64,000 bases of DNA from an uncultured Nitrosomonadaceae bacterium (GTDB lineage Bacteria; Pseudomonadota; Gammaproteobacteria; Burkholderiales; Nitrosomonadaceae). The translations under genes and the position numbers were made by a program. The stretch is from positions 1 to 64,000 of the forward strand of contig CALSMH010000004.1 of assembly GCA_943787405.1 (NCBI GenBank), given 5' to 3'. The notes beneath the pieces are model-generated. The model ran no database searches. It had not been told where the DNA came from and saw nothing but the letters and a program-made list of their open reading frames with translations. Each line of letters opens with the position of its first letter. Position 1 is the stretch's first letter. Below, piece after piece: positions 7,962 through 18,623 of the stretch.

Positions 7962-9437
7962 TCACGCAGTCCCTCCTACTGTCAATCCATCTATTTTTAA
8001 CGTTGGTTGGCCTACCCCTACTGGTACGCTCTGACCTTCTTTACCACAAGTTCCAACACCGGGATCAAGGGACATATCGTTACCTATCATGGAAACTCGC
8101 TGAAGTACGTCAGGACCGTTTCCAATAAGAGTCGCCCCTTTTACTGGATATGAAATTTTTCCATTCTCTATCATATAGGCTTCTGCAGCAGAAAAAACGA
8201 ATTTTCCACTGGTAATATCTACCTGTCCTCCTCCAAAATTAACTGCATATAAGCCATGCTTTACCGATGAAATAATATCTTCAGGACTATTTTTACCATT
8301 GAGCATATAAGTATTAGTCATACGCGGCATAGGAATATGAGCAAATGACTCTCTTCTACCGTTACCAGTTACAGAGGCATTCATTAAACGTGCATTTAAA
8401 CTGTCTTGTAAATATCCTTTGAGTACTCCATTCTCAATTAATGTAGTACATTGAGTCGAGTTGCCTTCATCATCGATGTTTAATGATCCTCGTCGCCGAT
8501 CTATCGTGCCATCATCAACTACGGTTACACCATCTGCTGCAACACGCTCACCAATACGCCCAGAAAATGCAGAGCTACCCTTACGATTGAAGTCAGCTTC
8601 CAGACCATGGCCTATAGCTTCGTGCAATAGTATTCCAGGCCAGCCAGAACCTAGTACTACTGTCATAGTACCGGCTGGAGCAGGTTCTGCATTCAGATTT
8701 ACAAGTGCCTGGTGTACCGCTTTCTCAGCATAATCACGTAACATGTCATCAGTAAAATACTCGTAACTAAACCGGCCGCCACCACCTGCCACACCCTGTT
8801 CACGATGCCCTTTTTCCTCAACGATTACCTGTAATGAGACTCGTACTAAAGGCCTCACATCGGCAGCCATTACTCCATCACTACGTGCTACCAGTATCAC
8901 CTCGTATTCTCCAGAAAGAGAAGCCATTACTTGGATCACACGATTATCAACTGATCGGGCATAACCTTCCAGTTTTTCTAATAGTTCTACTTTGTCAGTA
9001 TCCTTTAGAGAAGAAATGGGGTCATTAGGCATATACAGTTCCCTTCCGATATTACGCTTTACAGCCTGCACGGAACGTGACGCTCCCTGACTTGCTATGG
9101 AACGTGTGGCCTGTGCTGCTGAAGTAAGCGCAGGCATGCTAATATCATCTGAATATGCAAAGGCAGTTTTGTCTCCGTTTATTGCTCTTACACCAACCCC
9201 CTGATCGATGTTAAAGGTTCCTGATTTAACAATGCCCTCCTCCAAAATCCATCCCTCTGTTCGGCTGTACTGGAAATAAAGATCAGCATAATCTATCTGA
9301 TGGGTAAGTATTTGGCCGAATATCTGTTGCAGTCTGTCTATATCAATTTCGTAGGGCGTTAGTAAACAACGATCAGCCATGCCAAAAAGATCAGCTGACC
9401 CAGATACAGATTCTTTAACTATGGTGTCTGAATTCAT
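7962..9437 (-). CDS. tldD: TldD zinc metalloprotease subunit
   Basis: This 491-residue protein is TldD, the catalytic subunit of the TldD-TldE heterodimeric protease. The zinc motif HEAIGH lies at residues 272-277 within [15 protein letters not shown], and a C-terminal segment supplies the third ligand (a cysteine is available in [13 protein letters not shown] near residue 461). It acts in the cytoplasm with PmbA on unfolded or modified peptides. It is the last gene of the yhdP, nitrilase, tldD series on the minus strand, a gene order conserved in many proteobacteria, with 46 bases from the nitrilase gene. Confidence 0.95.
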   Translation of the reverse strand: MNSDTIVKESVSGSADLFGMADRCLLTPYEIDIDRLQQIFGQILTHQIDYADLYFQYSRTEGWILEEGIVKSGTFNIDQGVGVRAINGDKTAFAYSDDISMPALTSAAQATRSIASQGASRSVQAVKRNIGRELYMPNDPISSLKDTDKVELLEKLEGYARSVDNRVIQVMASLSGEYEVILVARSDGVMAADVRPLVRVSLQVIVEEKGHREQGVAGGGGRFSYEYFTDDMLRDYAEKAVHQALVNLNAEPAPAGTMTVVLGSGWPGILLHEAIGHGLEADFNRKGSSAFSGRIGERVAADGVTVVDDGTIDRRRGSLNIDDEGNSTQCTTLIENGVLKGYLQDSLNARLMNASVTGNGRRESFAHIPMPRMTNTYMLNGKNSPEDIISSVKHGLYAVNFGGGQVDITSGKFVFSAAEAYMIENGKISYPVKGATLIGNGPDVLQRVSMIGNDMSLDPGVGTCGKEGQSVPVGVGQPTLKIDGLTVGGTA

Positions 9438-9483
9438 TTTTTCTCTTTAAATAAAGGAGCAGTATTAACGACGGGTGTTAAGT

Positions 9484-10341
9484 CTAGCAGAATTGTAGGG
9501 TGCGATGTTTTAGTGCAGGAAGGCTATTTCTTAAATTTTCCTGGTAGCTTTGGTTTATATTTGCAAGAACTACTCCTGGTCCTTTTGGCAAATGATCGAG
9601 TAATACTCCCCACGGATCAACAATCATACTGTCGCCATAAGTTTCATGCCCATTAATATGGCGACCAACTTGTGCAGGTGCAATCATATATGCCATATTT
9701 TCTATAGCGCGGGCACGAATCAGAATCTCCCAATGAGCCTTTCCAGTAAATGATGTAAAAGCTGATGGAGCAAGAATAATATCTACTTTCTCCATTGATC
9801 GATAAAGCTCTGGAAAACGCAGGTCGTAGCATATGGAAAGACCAATACGACCAAATGGAGACTCTAATGTAACTACTTTAGTTCCTGCCTCAATAGTTTC
9901 TTCTTCAACATAATGCTCTTTACCAGACCTAAGATTAAATAAGTGTATTTTGTCGTAACGAGCAACTTGTTTACCAGAATCATCATATACGAGACAACTA
10001 TTTCTTACCTTATCAGGTCGGGAAGATACTAATGGCACGGAACCACCAACAAGCCATATACCATAAGATCTGGCAGTTTTACTTAGGAAGTCCTGTATTG
10101 GTCCACTACCTTCCTCTTCACGCAGCACCATCTTATCAGTATCTTTCATACCCATAAAACAAAAGTACTCTGGAAGAACTACAAGTTTTGCTCCTTTCAT
10201 TACAGCTATATCAATCAGCCTTGCAGCTTCTTTCAAATTCACAGCAATTTTTGTGCCGACCCTCATTTGGATCGCTGCTATACAAATCTCTTCCGCAGGA
10301 TCGCAAAACTTTGATTTGGCAAATGTTAAATCTTTAGACAT
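9484..10341 (-). CDS. Carbon-nitrogen hydrolase (nitrilase superfamily amidase)
   Basis: This 285-residue nitrilase-superfamily enzyme has the full catalytic triad: Glu58 in VVLPEYF, Lys131 in RYDKIHLF and Cys171 in LSICYDLRFPEL. The pattern resembles the Nit1/Nit2-type amidases (deaminated glutathione amidase or omega-amidase), which remove damaged or transaminated side products in the cytoplasm. The exact substrate cannot be fixed from sequence. It sits between yhdP and tldD on the same strand with short spacers, as in many proteobacteria. Length is normal and no signal peptide is seen. Confidence 0.9.
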   Translation of the reverse strand: MSKDLTFAKSKFCDPAEEICIAAIQMRVGTKIAVNLKEAARLIDIAVMKGAKLVVLPEYFCFMGMKDTDKMVLREEEGSGPIQDFLSKTARSYGIWLVGGSVPLVSSRPDKVRNSCLVYDDSGKQVARYDKIHLFNLRSGKEHYVEEETIEAGTKVVTLESPFGRIGLSICYDLRFPELYRSMEKVDIILAPSAFTSFTGKAHWEILIRARAIENMAYMIAPAQVGRHINGHETYGDSMIVDPWGVLLDHLPKGPGVVLANINQSYQENLRNSLPALKHRTLQFC

Positions 10342-10387
10342 TATTCTCAGTAATGAAATTACAATTTACTTTATAAAACCAAAATCT

Positions 10388-13300
10388 TTAATGTACTTTA
10401 GTTAGAACAGGGTCCTCCCAGGCACCCGTTATATTATATTCATTCGGCTCAATTGATCCTTTTTGTGCCTTGTTAACAATTATGGTTGCTATATCAACTA
10501 CTGGAGCCGCTAATCCCAATGAAGGGGTAACTATAAAATGAAGTTTAACGGTTTCTGAGAGCAAGTCTACTTCCCCATCCATTTCCACATCCGCAGCAGA
10601 CCCTCTAATCCTTAGGTTATCAGTACTTATTATGCCCTCTAGGATACTAGCGTTCCCGGAAACTTTGTCAAAGCCAAACCCATCAGAAAAGACATCCCTA
10701 AAATCTAGAAAAACCCTCCGAGGCAGAGCCCTCAGATCAAAAATACCAAATAATTGCCCAATACCTAGATCAAATTCAGGGAACTGCCCATTTTTAGCCT
10801 TTATTTTTACTTTGCCAGATAATGTTTTATAACTAATTTCCTGGGGGCCTCCTAACCACGACAAATTACCCTCAAGACGCCCTCTTCCACGCTTAATCCG
10901 ATCCGGATAACCAAAGCGTGTTAAAGACTTATTAAGATTACTAGACTCTAGCTTAATGTTCATATCAATACGCGGAGAAATGGAATAATTTCTCCATAGT
11001 CCATCTGCAATAAATGAACTGTCTTTGTTGGTTACATTTAGCTCCTCAATACGCCATCCTTCATCCCTTTGATTTGCAATTAATTTCAGTTTGCCTAGAT
11101 TCTTACTGTCAAAAACAAAATTATCAATGCCTATATCAAGCGCTGGAAGGATCTTTTTAGATTGCTCTTTTTTAACTACCATCAGCCCAGTCGGATAAAC
11201 AGAAGGCATGGTTAATTTCTTAAATCGCCCGACTATCTTTCCCTTATTTTGTGAATATAAATTAACCTTACCAGAAATATCTTTACTTGAAATATCGGAG
11301 TCCCATTCCCCATTTTTAAAGCTAGCGTTTAATGTCAAATCATTAAACCGCCTGCCAAGAAAATCAAGAACACCAATATTCAAATCAATTTTAGATAGGC
11401 TCAAATCAATTCCATTCCCCTCATCAGTTTTACTGAAAGAATTGAATTGATCAAGCAAGCTAAGCCACTTATCCAACTGTAATTTTGGCAATCCGCCGGC
11501 TAACAGCATGCCTGATTTAGGTAATTTGGAAGATTCCGAACCCACACTTATTAAACCTTTCTTTATTTGATAATCACCTGAATCGTCATAGAAATATAAT
11601 ATTTTTGCCGCTATTTTTTCACCATACTTTATTTTCATTAAGTTCTGATTTAAATCAGCAACATTACTTACTAATTGTAATGGAACTATATCGGTTTCAA
11701 TTTTAGAAAAAGGCTCTGGAAAATCTAAAATAATTCCCTTTAACGATGACTCAATTAGAATACTAGCCTGCTTCTTGTCAACTTTATCTTCAATCTTAAC
11801 AGTGGCATTCCAATCAGTTCTTCCACGGATATATTTTGTCCAAAAACGTGTGGCATCAGTAGATTTATTTTGATTAAATCGAAGTAGGTTATCAATATCT
11901 ATTTCACCAATTGCTGCCAAACTTATACCGCCACCTTTTAAGGTAGTAGCATTGATTGCGGCCTCTCCACCAAAAATTTGTGCTCTTAATTCTTCTGTTT
12001 CAATAGAAGACTCAGTAAATTTTAAGAACCCATTAATCTTTTCTAGGTTAGGTATATAGAGCCCGGGATCAACTCTATTATCATCAAATAGATAACTACC
12101 AGCTACTCTGATAACTCCAGAGTATGGTAATGGAATGGACAGATCTAGCAGTAATTCACCATCCCCAGAAATATTGAAACTATTAATTTCATCAGGAGTA
12201 AAAATATCGACTACATGTTCAGCAGAAAATTTTAAAAATTTCTTAGTAGCTCCTGAAGCCGAACCACTAATTTGCAACTTAACATCGGGTGCCATCATGT
12301 CAGAAATCCGTACTTTAACTCTGCTTAAATTGGTGCCTGACAATGAAGCTTGTGAGGCATTAATCTCCATAGAGCTACCTTTGAATAACAGATCGGCAGA
12401 TATGTCTGTTATCTTCGGCCAATCTGGAATGTAATCTAATACTCCATTGGTAGCCTTCATACTTACTTGGAAAATTCCGTGCTTATTATTTCTGAAAGGA
12501 AATGAACCCAAGTTCCCTTTAAGTATTATTTTTACATCACTTAATTCTCCGGAAACTATTGATTTACTTAGCCACCCATGAGGAAATTTATCTAGAATTG
12601 GAAGATAATTACCTATAGAACTTGCATCTCCACGCGTCAAATAACCTAGCAAATCAATTTCACCAAGGCCATCATGCTCCACGTGATAAATTCCATGAAC
12701 ACCCCCAGAAAAATGATCATTCTCAAATGAAATATTATTAAGTTCAATTTTAATAGGGTCATTATTACTCAATGATTCCCAACTAACATTCCCGGTAAAA
12801 TTTTCAAATAACATGGGCTCTTGGAATAGATCAGGCAGATCAAAACCAAATTGTTGCGAGCTAATTTCTAACGTGCCACTCTTCTTACCTGCATTTATAC
12901 TGCCACTGACACCACTAAATGCCGGTAGTGACTTGAAACTATTCATACCTATATTATTAAACTTTCCAATCACGCTTAAATTCACAGGATCTGACCAAAT
13001 ACCGTCCCAATTTGCCTGCATACTATAAATCTCACCATGTGGTAATAGCTTGTTAAACTGGTTACGTACAGATTCATTAATTGGGAGGTATCTCAACAAC
13101 CTCCCCCAAGTTTTGAGATCTAATCTCTTCACACTTATTTTTCCGCTTCTGTTCTTCTCATCATGAGACCTTATATCTTGCACTAAAAAATCAGCCGGTT
13201 TTAATACACCTGCTCCACGAATTGATGCCTCTAACTGGCGGGCAAACAATTCAGCACCTTTGCCAGCTTTATTATTTATTTCTTTCCATCCCACCCTACC

Positions 13301-14248
13301 TCGTAAAGATAGAAAATCCAGCTCTGGTAGTTCATGTGTTAAACGTGTGTTAACATTTTTTAAACGTACGTCTGCTACCAGTGTTTTTATATTCCCGCTA
13401 TCGACATCGATCCATATTCTAATTGCCCCGGTTCCACGATCAACCCCAAATTTTCTTAACACTGGAAACCATGATTGCCATTCAGCAATATCCGCATAAT
13501 TTAATTTAATAAGTAATTTTCCGTTCCACTGTTCTATTCTATTCCACTGTTCTATTCTATTTAGTCTCTCACCAGTAAAATCTCCGCTAATATCAAGAGG
13601 TGAAGCAAGCTCAGCTGGAGGAGCCGCACGGAGACTAAAACGATGGTGATTATCATCATTCTTTTCTAAATGCAGACTAACCTCTTTTAATTCTAATAAT
13701 GGCGTTCCATTTTTCTCATCCTTCCAAAATATATGCGCATTTACAACATCAACTTGTCTCTGATTTAGTAACCAATCAAGAAAGCCACTTTGACTTGCTA
13801 CTTGATCTCTACCCATAGCAATACCTGCCACATGCAAGTCCCCATTGGAATCAAGATGTACAGTAAGATTTGGCTGATCGATCTTTATTTTACGAAAACG
13901 TAACTCGCCAGATAGCAATGCGCTCCACGCTGGGATACTCTCCAGTCTATTTAAGACCAGTGCAGCTCTACCTTTTTTATTATGTACCTGAACCTTACGT
14001 AGTATCAGGTGAGGATACATGCCATCCCAGTTTGCACTAATTGAATCTATAGTTACGTGCTGACCAGAAGCCTGAGTAATAGCAGAAGAAATCTCATTCC
14101 GATAATTATTAATATCAGGTAATAGCCAATATCGAAACATCAAATGCAATAATCCGATACCAACTACTAAGGCGAGCAGACACCACCCTAGAAATCGGAA
14201 CAAAAACCCGCTACGCTGTACAAAAGGTAAAATTGATGACAATTTCAA
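10388..14248 (-). CDS. yhdP: YhdP AsmA-like envelope protein (DUF3971)
   Basis: This very long 1286-residue protein has a single N-terminal membrane anchor (about residues 18-44) and a large periplasmic part rich in beta-strand repeats, matching YhdP. The family forms bridge-like structures; YhdP acts with TamB and YdbH in phospholipid transport to the outer membrane in E. coli. The C-terminal AsmA-type region includes GRLEGNLSWLGGP and the FGIFDLRALPRRVFLDFRDV segment typical of this family. It heads the yhdP-nitrilase-tldD series and is divergent from glnE. A perfect 18-base duplication has doubled the residues RIEQWN near residue 238. Confidence 0.92.
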   Translation of the reverse strand: MKLSSILPFVQRSGFLFRFLGWCLLALVVGIGLLHLMFRYWLLPDINNYRNEISSAITQASGQHVTIDSISANWDGMYPHLILRKVQVHNKKGRAALVLNRLESIPAWSALLSGELRFRKIKIDQPNLTVHLDSNGDLHVAGIAMGRDQVASQSGFLDWLLNQRQVDVVNAHIFWKDEKNGTPLLELKEVSLHLEKNDDNHHRFSLRAAPPAELASPLDISGDFTGERLNRIEQWNRIEQWNGKLLIKLNYADIAEWQSWFPVLRKFGVDRGTGAIRIWIDVDSGNIKTLVADVRLKNVNTRLTHELPELDFLSLRGRVGWKEINNKAGKGAELFARQLEASIRGAGVLKPADFLVQDIRSHDEKNRSGKISVKRLDLKTWGRLLRYLPINESVRNQFNKLLPHGEIYSMQANWDGIWSDPVNLSVIGKFNNIGMNSFKSLPAFSGVSGSINAGKKSGTLEISSQQFGFDLPDLFQEPMLFENFTGNVSWESLSNNDPIKIELNNISFENDHFSGGVHGIYHVEHDGLGEIDLLGYLTRGDASSIGNYLPILDKFPHGWLSKSIVSGELSDVKIILKGNLGSFPFRNNKHGIFQVSMKATNGVLDYIPDWPKITDISADLLFKGSSMEINASQASLSGTNLSRVKVRISDMMAPDVKLQISGSASGATKKFLKFSAEHVVDIFTPDEINSFNISGDGELLLDLSIPLPYSGVIRVAGSYLFDDNRVDPGLYIPNLEKINGFLKFTESSIETEELRAQIFGGEAAINATTLKGGGISLAAIGEIDIDNLLRFNQNKSTDATRFWTKYIRGRTDWNATVKIEDKVDKKQASILIESSLKGIILDFPEPFSKIETDIVPLQLVSNVADLNQNLMKIKYGEKIAAKILYFYDDSGDYQIKKGLISVGSESSKLPKSGMLLAGGLPKLQLDKWLSLLDQFNSFSKTDEGNGIDLSLSKIDLNIGVLDFLGRRFNDLTLNASFKNGEWDSDISSKDISGKVNLYSQNKGKIVGRFKKLTMPSVYPTGLMVVKKEQSKKILPALDIGIDNFVFDSKNLGKLKLIANQRDEGWRIEELNVTNKDSSFIADGLWRNYSISPRIDMNIKLESSNLNKSLTRFGYPDRIKRGRGRLEGNLSWLGGPQEISYKTLSGKVKIKAKNGQFPEFDLGIGQLFGIFDLRALPRRVFLDFRDVFSDGFGFDKVSGNASILEGIISTDNLRIRGSAADVEMDGEVDLLSETVKLHFIVTPSLGLAAPVVDIATIIVNKAQKGSIEPNEYNITGAWEDPVLTKVH
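13524..13559. repeat. Perfect 18-bp tandem duplication in yhdP
   Basis: The units 13524-13541 and 13542-13559 are identical 18-mers beginning TTCCACTG. In yhdP they encode RIEQWN twice in a row without changing the frame. Complete identity suggests a recent slippage event. Confidence 0.92.
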
Positions 14249-14437
14249 TAAATTGTTCCAGTTTTTCTACCAAGAAAGTACGCTTCATTCTGCTTTGACA
14301 GAAGACGCGAAAATATGCTCATAACCTAACTGACTAGTAAAATATGTTACCTATAGCCAATAAGATAATACATTTCTTTAAGAAGGCTTAAAATAAACTA
14401 ATTTAGAAAAATTTATTGTAACTCTGAATCCTTTACA

Positions 14438-17221
14438 ATGCATCCGACCAATAACCTTATTGAAGAGAAAATCCGATCTAGTCTGACTTTTAGTCGCTAT
14501 GCGCAACGCATACTAGCAAGCGAACCCAATTTATGGGATGAGCTTATGGACAATATACAGCAGCCTTTTCAAAGGGAGAGAATGCAAACATATTTGGATG
14601 CCTTTCCAAATGGCACTAACGATAAAAACTCCCTCTTTAGTGCTCTACGTAGTTTACGGAAACTTGTGATGCTGCATTTAGCAGCACGAGACCTTAGTGG
14701 GCTGGCAGATCTTTCTGAAGTTATGGAATGCATGACTAATTTAGCTGAAGTTACCATCTGTTTTTCACTAAAATGCCACCAGAGCTGGCTAGTTAAACCT
14801 GAAGGATATGGCATGCCTAAAGGGAGCATATCCGGAACAGATCAGGAAATGCTAATAATTGCGATGGGGAAACTAGGCGGAGGCGAACTTAACGTATCAT
14901 CAGACGTTGATCTTATATTTTGCTATCCAGAAGACGGAGAAACTAATGGAGAACATTCTATTTCCAATAATGATTTTTTTTCTCGCCTTGGACGCAAACT
15001 AATTTCAAGTCTCCATGACATTACTGCTGATGGGTATGTATTTCGCGTAGATATGCGTCTGCGCCCATATGGCGGAAAGGGTCCTTTAGTAATGAGTTTT
15101 GCCATGCTAGAAGAATATCTCATTACTCAAGGGCGTGAATGGGAACGCTACGCTTGGATCAAAAGCCGAATATTAGTAGGCTCGAGCACAATAAAATTAA
15201 CTCACTTAGAACAAATAATGCAACCATTCATATTCCGAAAATACCTAGATTTCAGTGCTTATGAATCTATGCGTGAAATGCATTTACAAATCCAACAAGA
15301 GGTCAGCCGCCGAGAAATACATGATGATATTAAGCTTGGACCAGGCGGTATCCGTGAAATTGAATTTATAGCTCAGGTTTTTCAATTGACACATGGTGGT
15401 CTTAATAAAAAGCTTCGTATCCGTCCAACACTTTCTGTTTTAAGGTATCTACGTGAAAAGAAAAAACTTGCGAAAAAGATGATTACAGAACTTACGGACG
15501 CCTATATTTTTTTACGTAATCTTGAACATCGCCTCCAATACTTGGACGATCAACAAACTCATAGACTACCAAACAACTCTGTAGATCAGCTATTAATTAC
15601 ATCTGCAATGTGTTTCTCAGATTACGATCATTTTCTACAAAAACTTAATATTCACCGAGCCAATGTAACCCAATATTTTGAACAAGTCTTCACTAAACCA
15701 AATAAACCAGGGCCCGATAATGCGCTTACATCGTTGTGGAATGAACAAACTGAGAATGAAGAAAAGACAGTAGCTACTATTAAACAATTAGGAAGCATTG
15801 GATTTTCCAATCCCGATAAAACTCTTATTCATTTACAAAAATTTCGTAACAGCACTCGCTACAAACAACTACCAGTCTCAAGCAGAAATAGAATCAATGA
15901 ATTGATCCCCATCCTGATTAAAACCTCTGTAAAATTTCCGCCTGCAGACACTACTCTAAAGCGTATTTTACGATTACTTGAAAGTATTAGTGGGCGAGCA
16001 TCTTACCTCTCACTGTTACTGGAGAACCCTCACACTCTGAAACGAATAGCCAAACTTGTTAGCGCTAGCCAATGGGCCTGTGAGTATTTAATACAGCACC
16101 CTATTCTTCTGGATGAACTACTTAATGAGACCGACCTACAAAATAAAATTGACTGGCCTATATCTAGAATAGAGCTATTAAAAATGCTAAAGGATACTAA
16201 CACCAATGATGAAGATCATACAGAATATCAAATGGATGTTCTGTATCATTTTCATTACTCAAAGGTATTTCAGTTGCTTGCTATGGATCTAGAGAAATTA
16301 TTACCTCTGGAAGCGTTAAGTGATCACCTAACTAGCCTTGCCGATTTAATACTTGATGTAATTCTACATTTATCCTGGTCAGGGTTAATAAATAGAAATC
16401 AGGAAAAACCCGCCTTTACAATTATTGGCTATGGCAAATTAGGGGGAAAGGAACTTGGTTATGCATCTGATCTTGATATCATTTTTCTTTATGACGATTC
16501 TCACCCCGACGCCTCAGATATTTATGCAAGATTAGGCAAACGAATTAATTCATGGCTTACCAGCTATACGTCAGCAGGGCTATTGTATAAAACGGATCTG
16601 CGTCTACGTCCCAATGGAGTGAGTGGCCTGCTAGTAAGCTCTATTGAAGCTTTTAGAGAATATCAAAAACAACAAGCTTGGGTATGGGAGCATCAAGCAT
16701 TAACGCGTGCACGTTTTGTAGCTGGAGACCCCCGAGTAGGAGAAGACTTTGAACAGATTCGTAAGGAAGTATTATGTCAAAAACGCAATTTGACAGAATT
16801 AAAAAATGAAGTCCTAATCATGCGAAAAAAAATGCTGGATAGCCACCCGAACACGACTCAATTATTCGATATCAAGCACGACCGGGGAGGAATTATTGAT
16901 GTTGAATTTATAGTACAGTATTTGGTTCTTGGCTATTCATACAAGCACTCTGCGCTTACAAATAATATTGGCAACATTGGATTACTTAAACTCTCAGGGG
17001 AACTTGGGCTTATTTCCAAATCAAGCGCTGAAGAAGTATTAGAGGCTTACAGAGAATTTCGGCGCGTACAACATCGACTAAGATTAAATACTGATTCAAC
17101 TCAATCAGATAATCCATCAATAAAGAATAGTCAACAAAAATTTGCCAGGATTGAGATAAATTATCTGGAAAAGGCTCGTTCATCAGTGCTTCAATTATGG
17201 GGGGAAATATTTGCTGAGTAG
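14438..17221 (+). CDS. glnE: Bifunctional glutamine synthetase adenylyltransferase/deadenylase
   Basis: This 927-residue GlnE adds AMP to or removes it from glutamine synthetase in response to nitrogen status, under PII control. Both nucleotidyltransferase domains are visible. The N-terminal deadenylylase domain has GKLGGGELNVSSDVDLIF near residue 145, and the C-terminal adenylylase domain has GKLGGKELGYASDLDIIF near residue 668, each with the paired aspartates that bind metal. The segments LGPGGIREIEFIAQ and HDRGGIIDVEFIVQYL follow the two domains. Length is close to the E. coli protein. It is monocistronic, divergent from yhdP, with ilvE downstream on the same strand. Confidence 0.96.
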   Translation: MHPTNNLIEEKIRSSLTFSRYAQRILASEPNLWDELMDNIQQPFQRERMQTYLDAFPNGTNDKNSLFSALRSLRKLVMLHLAARDLSGLADLSEVMECMTNLAEVTICFSLKCHQSWLVKPEGYGMPKGSISGTDQEMLIIAMGKLGGGELNVSSDVDLIFCYPEDGETNGEHSISNNDFFSRLGRKLISSLHDITADGYVFRVDMRLRPYGGKGPLVMSFAMLEEYLITQGREWERYAWIKSRILVGSSTIKLTHLEQIMQPFIFRKYLDFSAYESMREMHLQIQQEVSRREIHDDIKLGPGGIREIEFIAQVFQLTHGGLNKKLRIRPTLSVLRYLREKKKLAKKMITELTDAYIFLRNLEHRLQYLDDQQTHRLPNNSVDQLLITSAMCFSDYDHFLQKLNIHRANVTQYFEQVFTKPNKPGPDNALTSLWNEQTENEEKTVATIKQLGSIGFSNPDKTLIHLQKFRNSTRYKQLPVSSRNRINELIPILIKTSVKFPPADTTLKRILRLLESISGRASYLSLLLENPHTLKRIAKLVSASQWACEYLIQHPILLDELLNETDLQNKIDWPISRIELLKMLKDTNTNDEDHTEYQMDVLYHFHYSKVFQLLAMDLEKLLPLEALSDHLTSLADLILDVILHLSWSGLINRNQEKPAFTIIGYGKLGGKELGYASDLDIIFLYDDSHPDASDIYARLGKRINSWLTSYTSAGLLYKTDLRLRPNGVSGLLVSSIEAFREYQKQQAWVWEHQALTRARFVAGDPRVGEDFEQIRKEVLCQKRNLTELKNEVLIMRKKMLDSHPNTTQLFDIKHDRGGIIDVEFIVQYLVLGYSYKHSALTNNIGNIGLLKLSGELGLISKSSAEEVLEAYREFRRVQHRLRLNTDSTQSDNPSIKNSQQKFARIEINYLEKARSSVLQLWGEIFAE

Positions 17222-17367
17222 CCTTCTATTACAAATATAGCGCTTATTTTTCCACATTGACCTCTTTAAGAATATAAATTTGATCCTAAGGGTTTTTCAT
17301 ATTCTCATTTCTTTATAAAAGAAGTGAGTTAAAATGTATCTTTCAAATAATTCTCGGAGATTTCTTA

Positions 17368-18288
17368 ATGTCAATGGCTGATAGAGACGGCCTAATTTGG
17401 AGCGATGGCAAGATGGTTCCTTGGCGTGATGCCACAACACATGTGCTCACCCACACCCTACATTATGGTATGGGTGTATTTGAAGGTTTACGTGCTTATC
17501 AAACTAACCAGGGTACTGCCATCTTTCGGCTTTCGGAACATACTGACAGATTATTCAATTCAGCCCATATTTTTATGATGAAGATACCATACGATAAAGC
17601 CACTTTAATGGAGGCTCAACTTGAAGTGGTAAAACAAAATAAGCTGCAGTCATGCTACATTCGCCCTATTGTTTTCTATGGTTCTGAAGACATGGGGATT
17701 TCCGCAAAAAATCTCTCAGTACATGTGGCTATTGCAGCCTGGCCGTGGGGCACATACCTTGGTAAAGATAGTCTTGAAAAAGGTATCCGGGTCAAGACCT
17801 CTTCGTTCTCACGCCACCATGTCAATGTCAACATGTGTCGTGCTAAATCAGTTACTACCTATGCTAATTCTATGCTTGCTCATCAAGAAGTCATAACTGA
17901 CGGCTATGATGAAGCACTATTATTAGATGTGAGCGGCTATGTTGCAGAAGGATCAGGTGAAAATATCTTTATTATTAAAAATAATAAACTATATACTCCA
18001 GACATGACTTCTTGTTTAGAAGGAATTACTCGTGCCTCTATTATTGAATTTGCCGGAGAAATGGATATCCCAGTCATAGAAAAACGTATCACTAGGGATG
18101 AAGTTTATTGTGCGGATGAAGCTTTCTTTACTGGTACTGCTGCAGAGGTCACACCCATTCGTGAGCTTGATAACCGAATTATTGGTAGTGGCAGCCGCGG
18201 CCCAATTACTACAAAGCTACAAGCCATGTTTTTTGATTCTGTAAAAGGAAAGTCTAATAATCATAGAAATTGGCTAACATACGTTTGA
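17368..18288 (+). CDS. ilvE: Branched-chain amino acid aminotransferase
   Basis: This 306-residue class IV PLP aminotransferase catalyses the last step of valine, leucine and isoleucine synthesis. The PLP lysine is Lys160 in MCRAKSVTTYANS. Other family landmarks are LHYGMGVFEGLRAY near residue 31, the GYVAEGSGENIF phosphate-binding segment near residue 191, and the FFTGTAAEVTPI segment near residue 252. A GGAG ribosome-binding sequence precedes the start by about 8 bases. The next gene, for a zinc-finger protein, begins 9 bases after the stop, so the two are probably co-transcribed; this pairing is common in Betaproteobacteria. Confidence 0.96.
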   Translation: MSMADRDGLIWSDGKMVPWRDATTHVLTHTLHYGMGVFEGLRAYQTNQGTAIFRLSEHTDRLFNSAHIFMMKIPYDKATLMEAQLEVVKQNKLQSCYIRPIVFYGSEDMGISAKNLSVHVAIAAWPWGTYLGKDSLEKGIRVKTSSFSRHHVNVNMCRAKSVTTYANSMLAHQEVITDGYDEALLLDVSGYVAEGSGENIFIIKNNKLYTPDMTSCLEGITRASIIEFAGEMDIPVIEKRITRDEVYCADEAFFTGTAAEVTPIRELDNRIIGSGSRGPITTKLQAMFFDSVKGKSNNHRNWLTYV

Positions 18289-18297
18289 TTAAGCCTA

Positions 18298-18516
18298 ATG
18301 GATAAAAATATGCAAAATCATACTACTGATAATAAGCAGCGACGAGTAGAAATCACTATAGAGGACTTACCATTACACTGTCCGACACCGTCAATGCCGA
18401 TATGGAATTCGCATCCCAGAGTATTCCTGCCTATAAAGGATACTGGTGAAGCTTTATGTCCCTATTGCGGAACACTTTATACTCTCAAAGACAAAACATC
18501 AGCAGAACACCCATAG
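18298..18516 (+). CDS. CHCC zinc-finger domain protein
   Basis: This 72-residue protein carries a CHCC zinc site: Cys28, His39, Cys54 and Cys57 (LPLHCPTP, NSHPRVFLP and ALCPYCGTLY). This is the zf-CHCC family, related to the small Fe-S/zinc subunit NDUFS6 of respiratory complex I in eukaryotes. Its bacterial role is not settled. It directly follows ilvE in what looks like a two-gene operon. About 107 AT-rich bases separate it from algC. Confidence 0.88.
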   Translation: MDKNMQNHTTDNKQRRVEITIEDLPLHCPTPSMPIWNSHPRVFLPIKDTGEALCPYCGTLYTLKDKTSAEHP

Positions 18517-18623
18517 TCTTCTTATCTATATCTAAGTAAAAAATATATTAATTTCTAGTTCCTTAAAAGAAATAATAAGTAAATACAGGTAACGCTGTAT
18601 TAGATTTATTACATCACACTACT

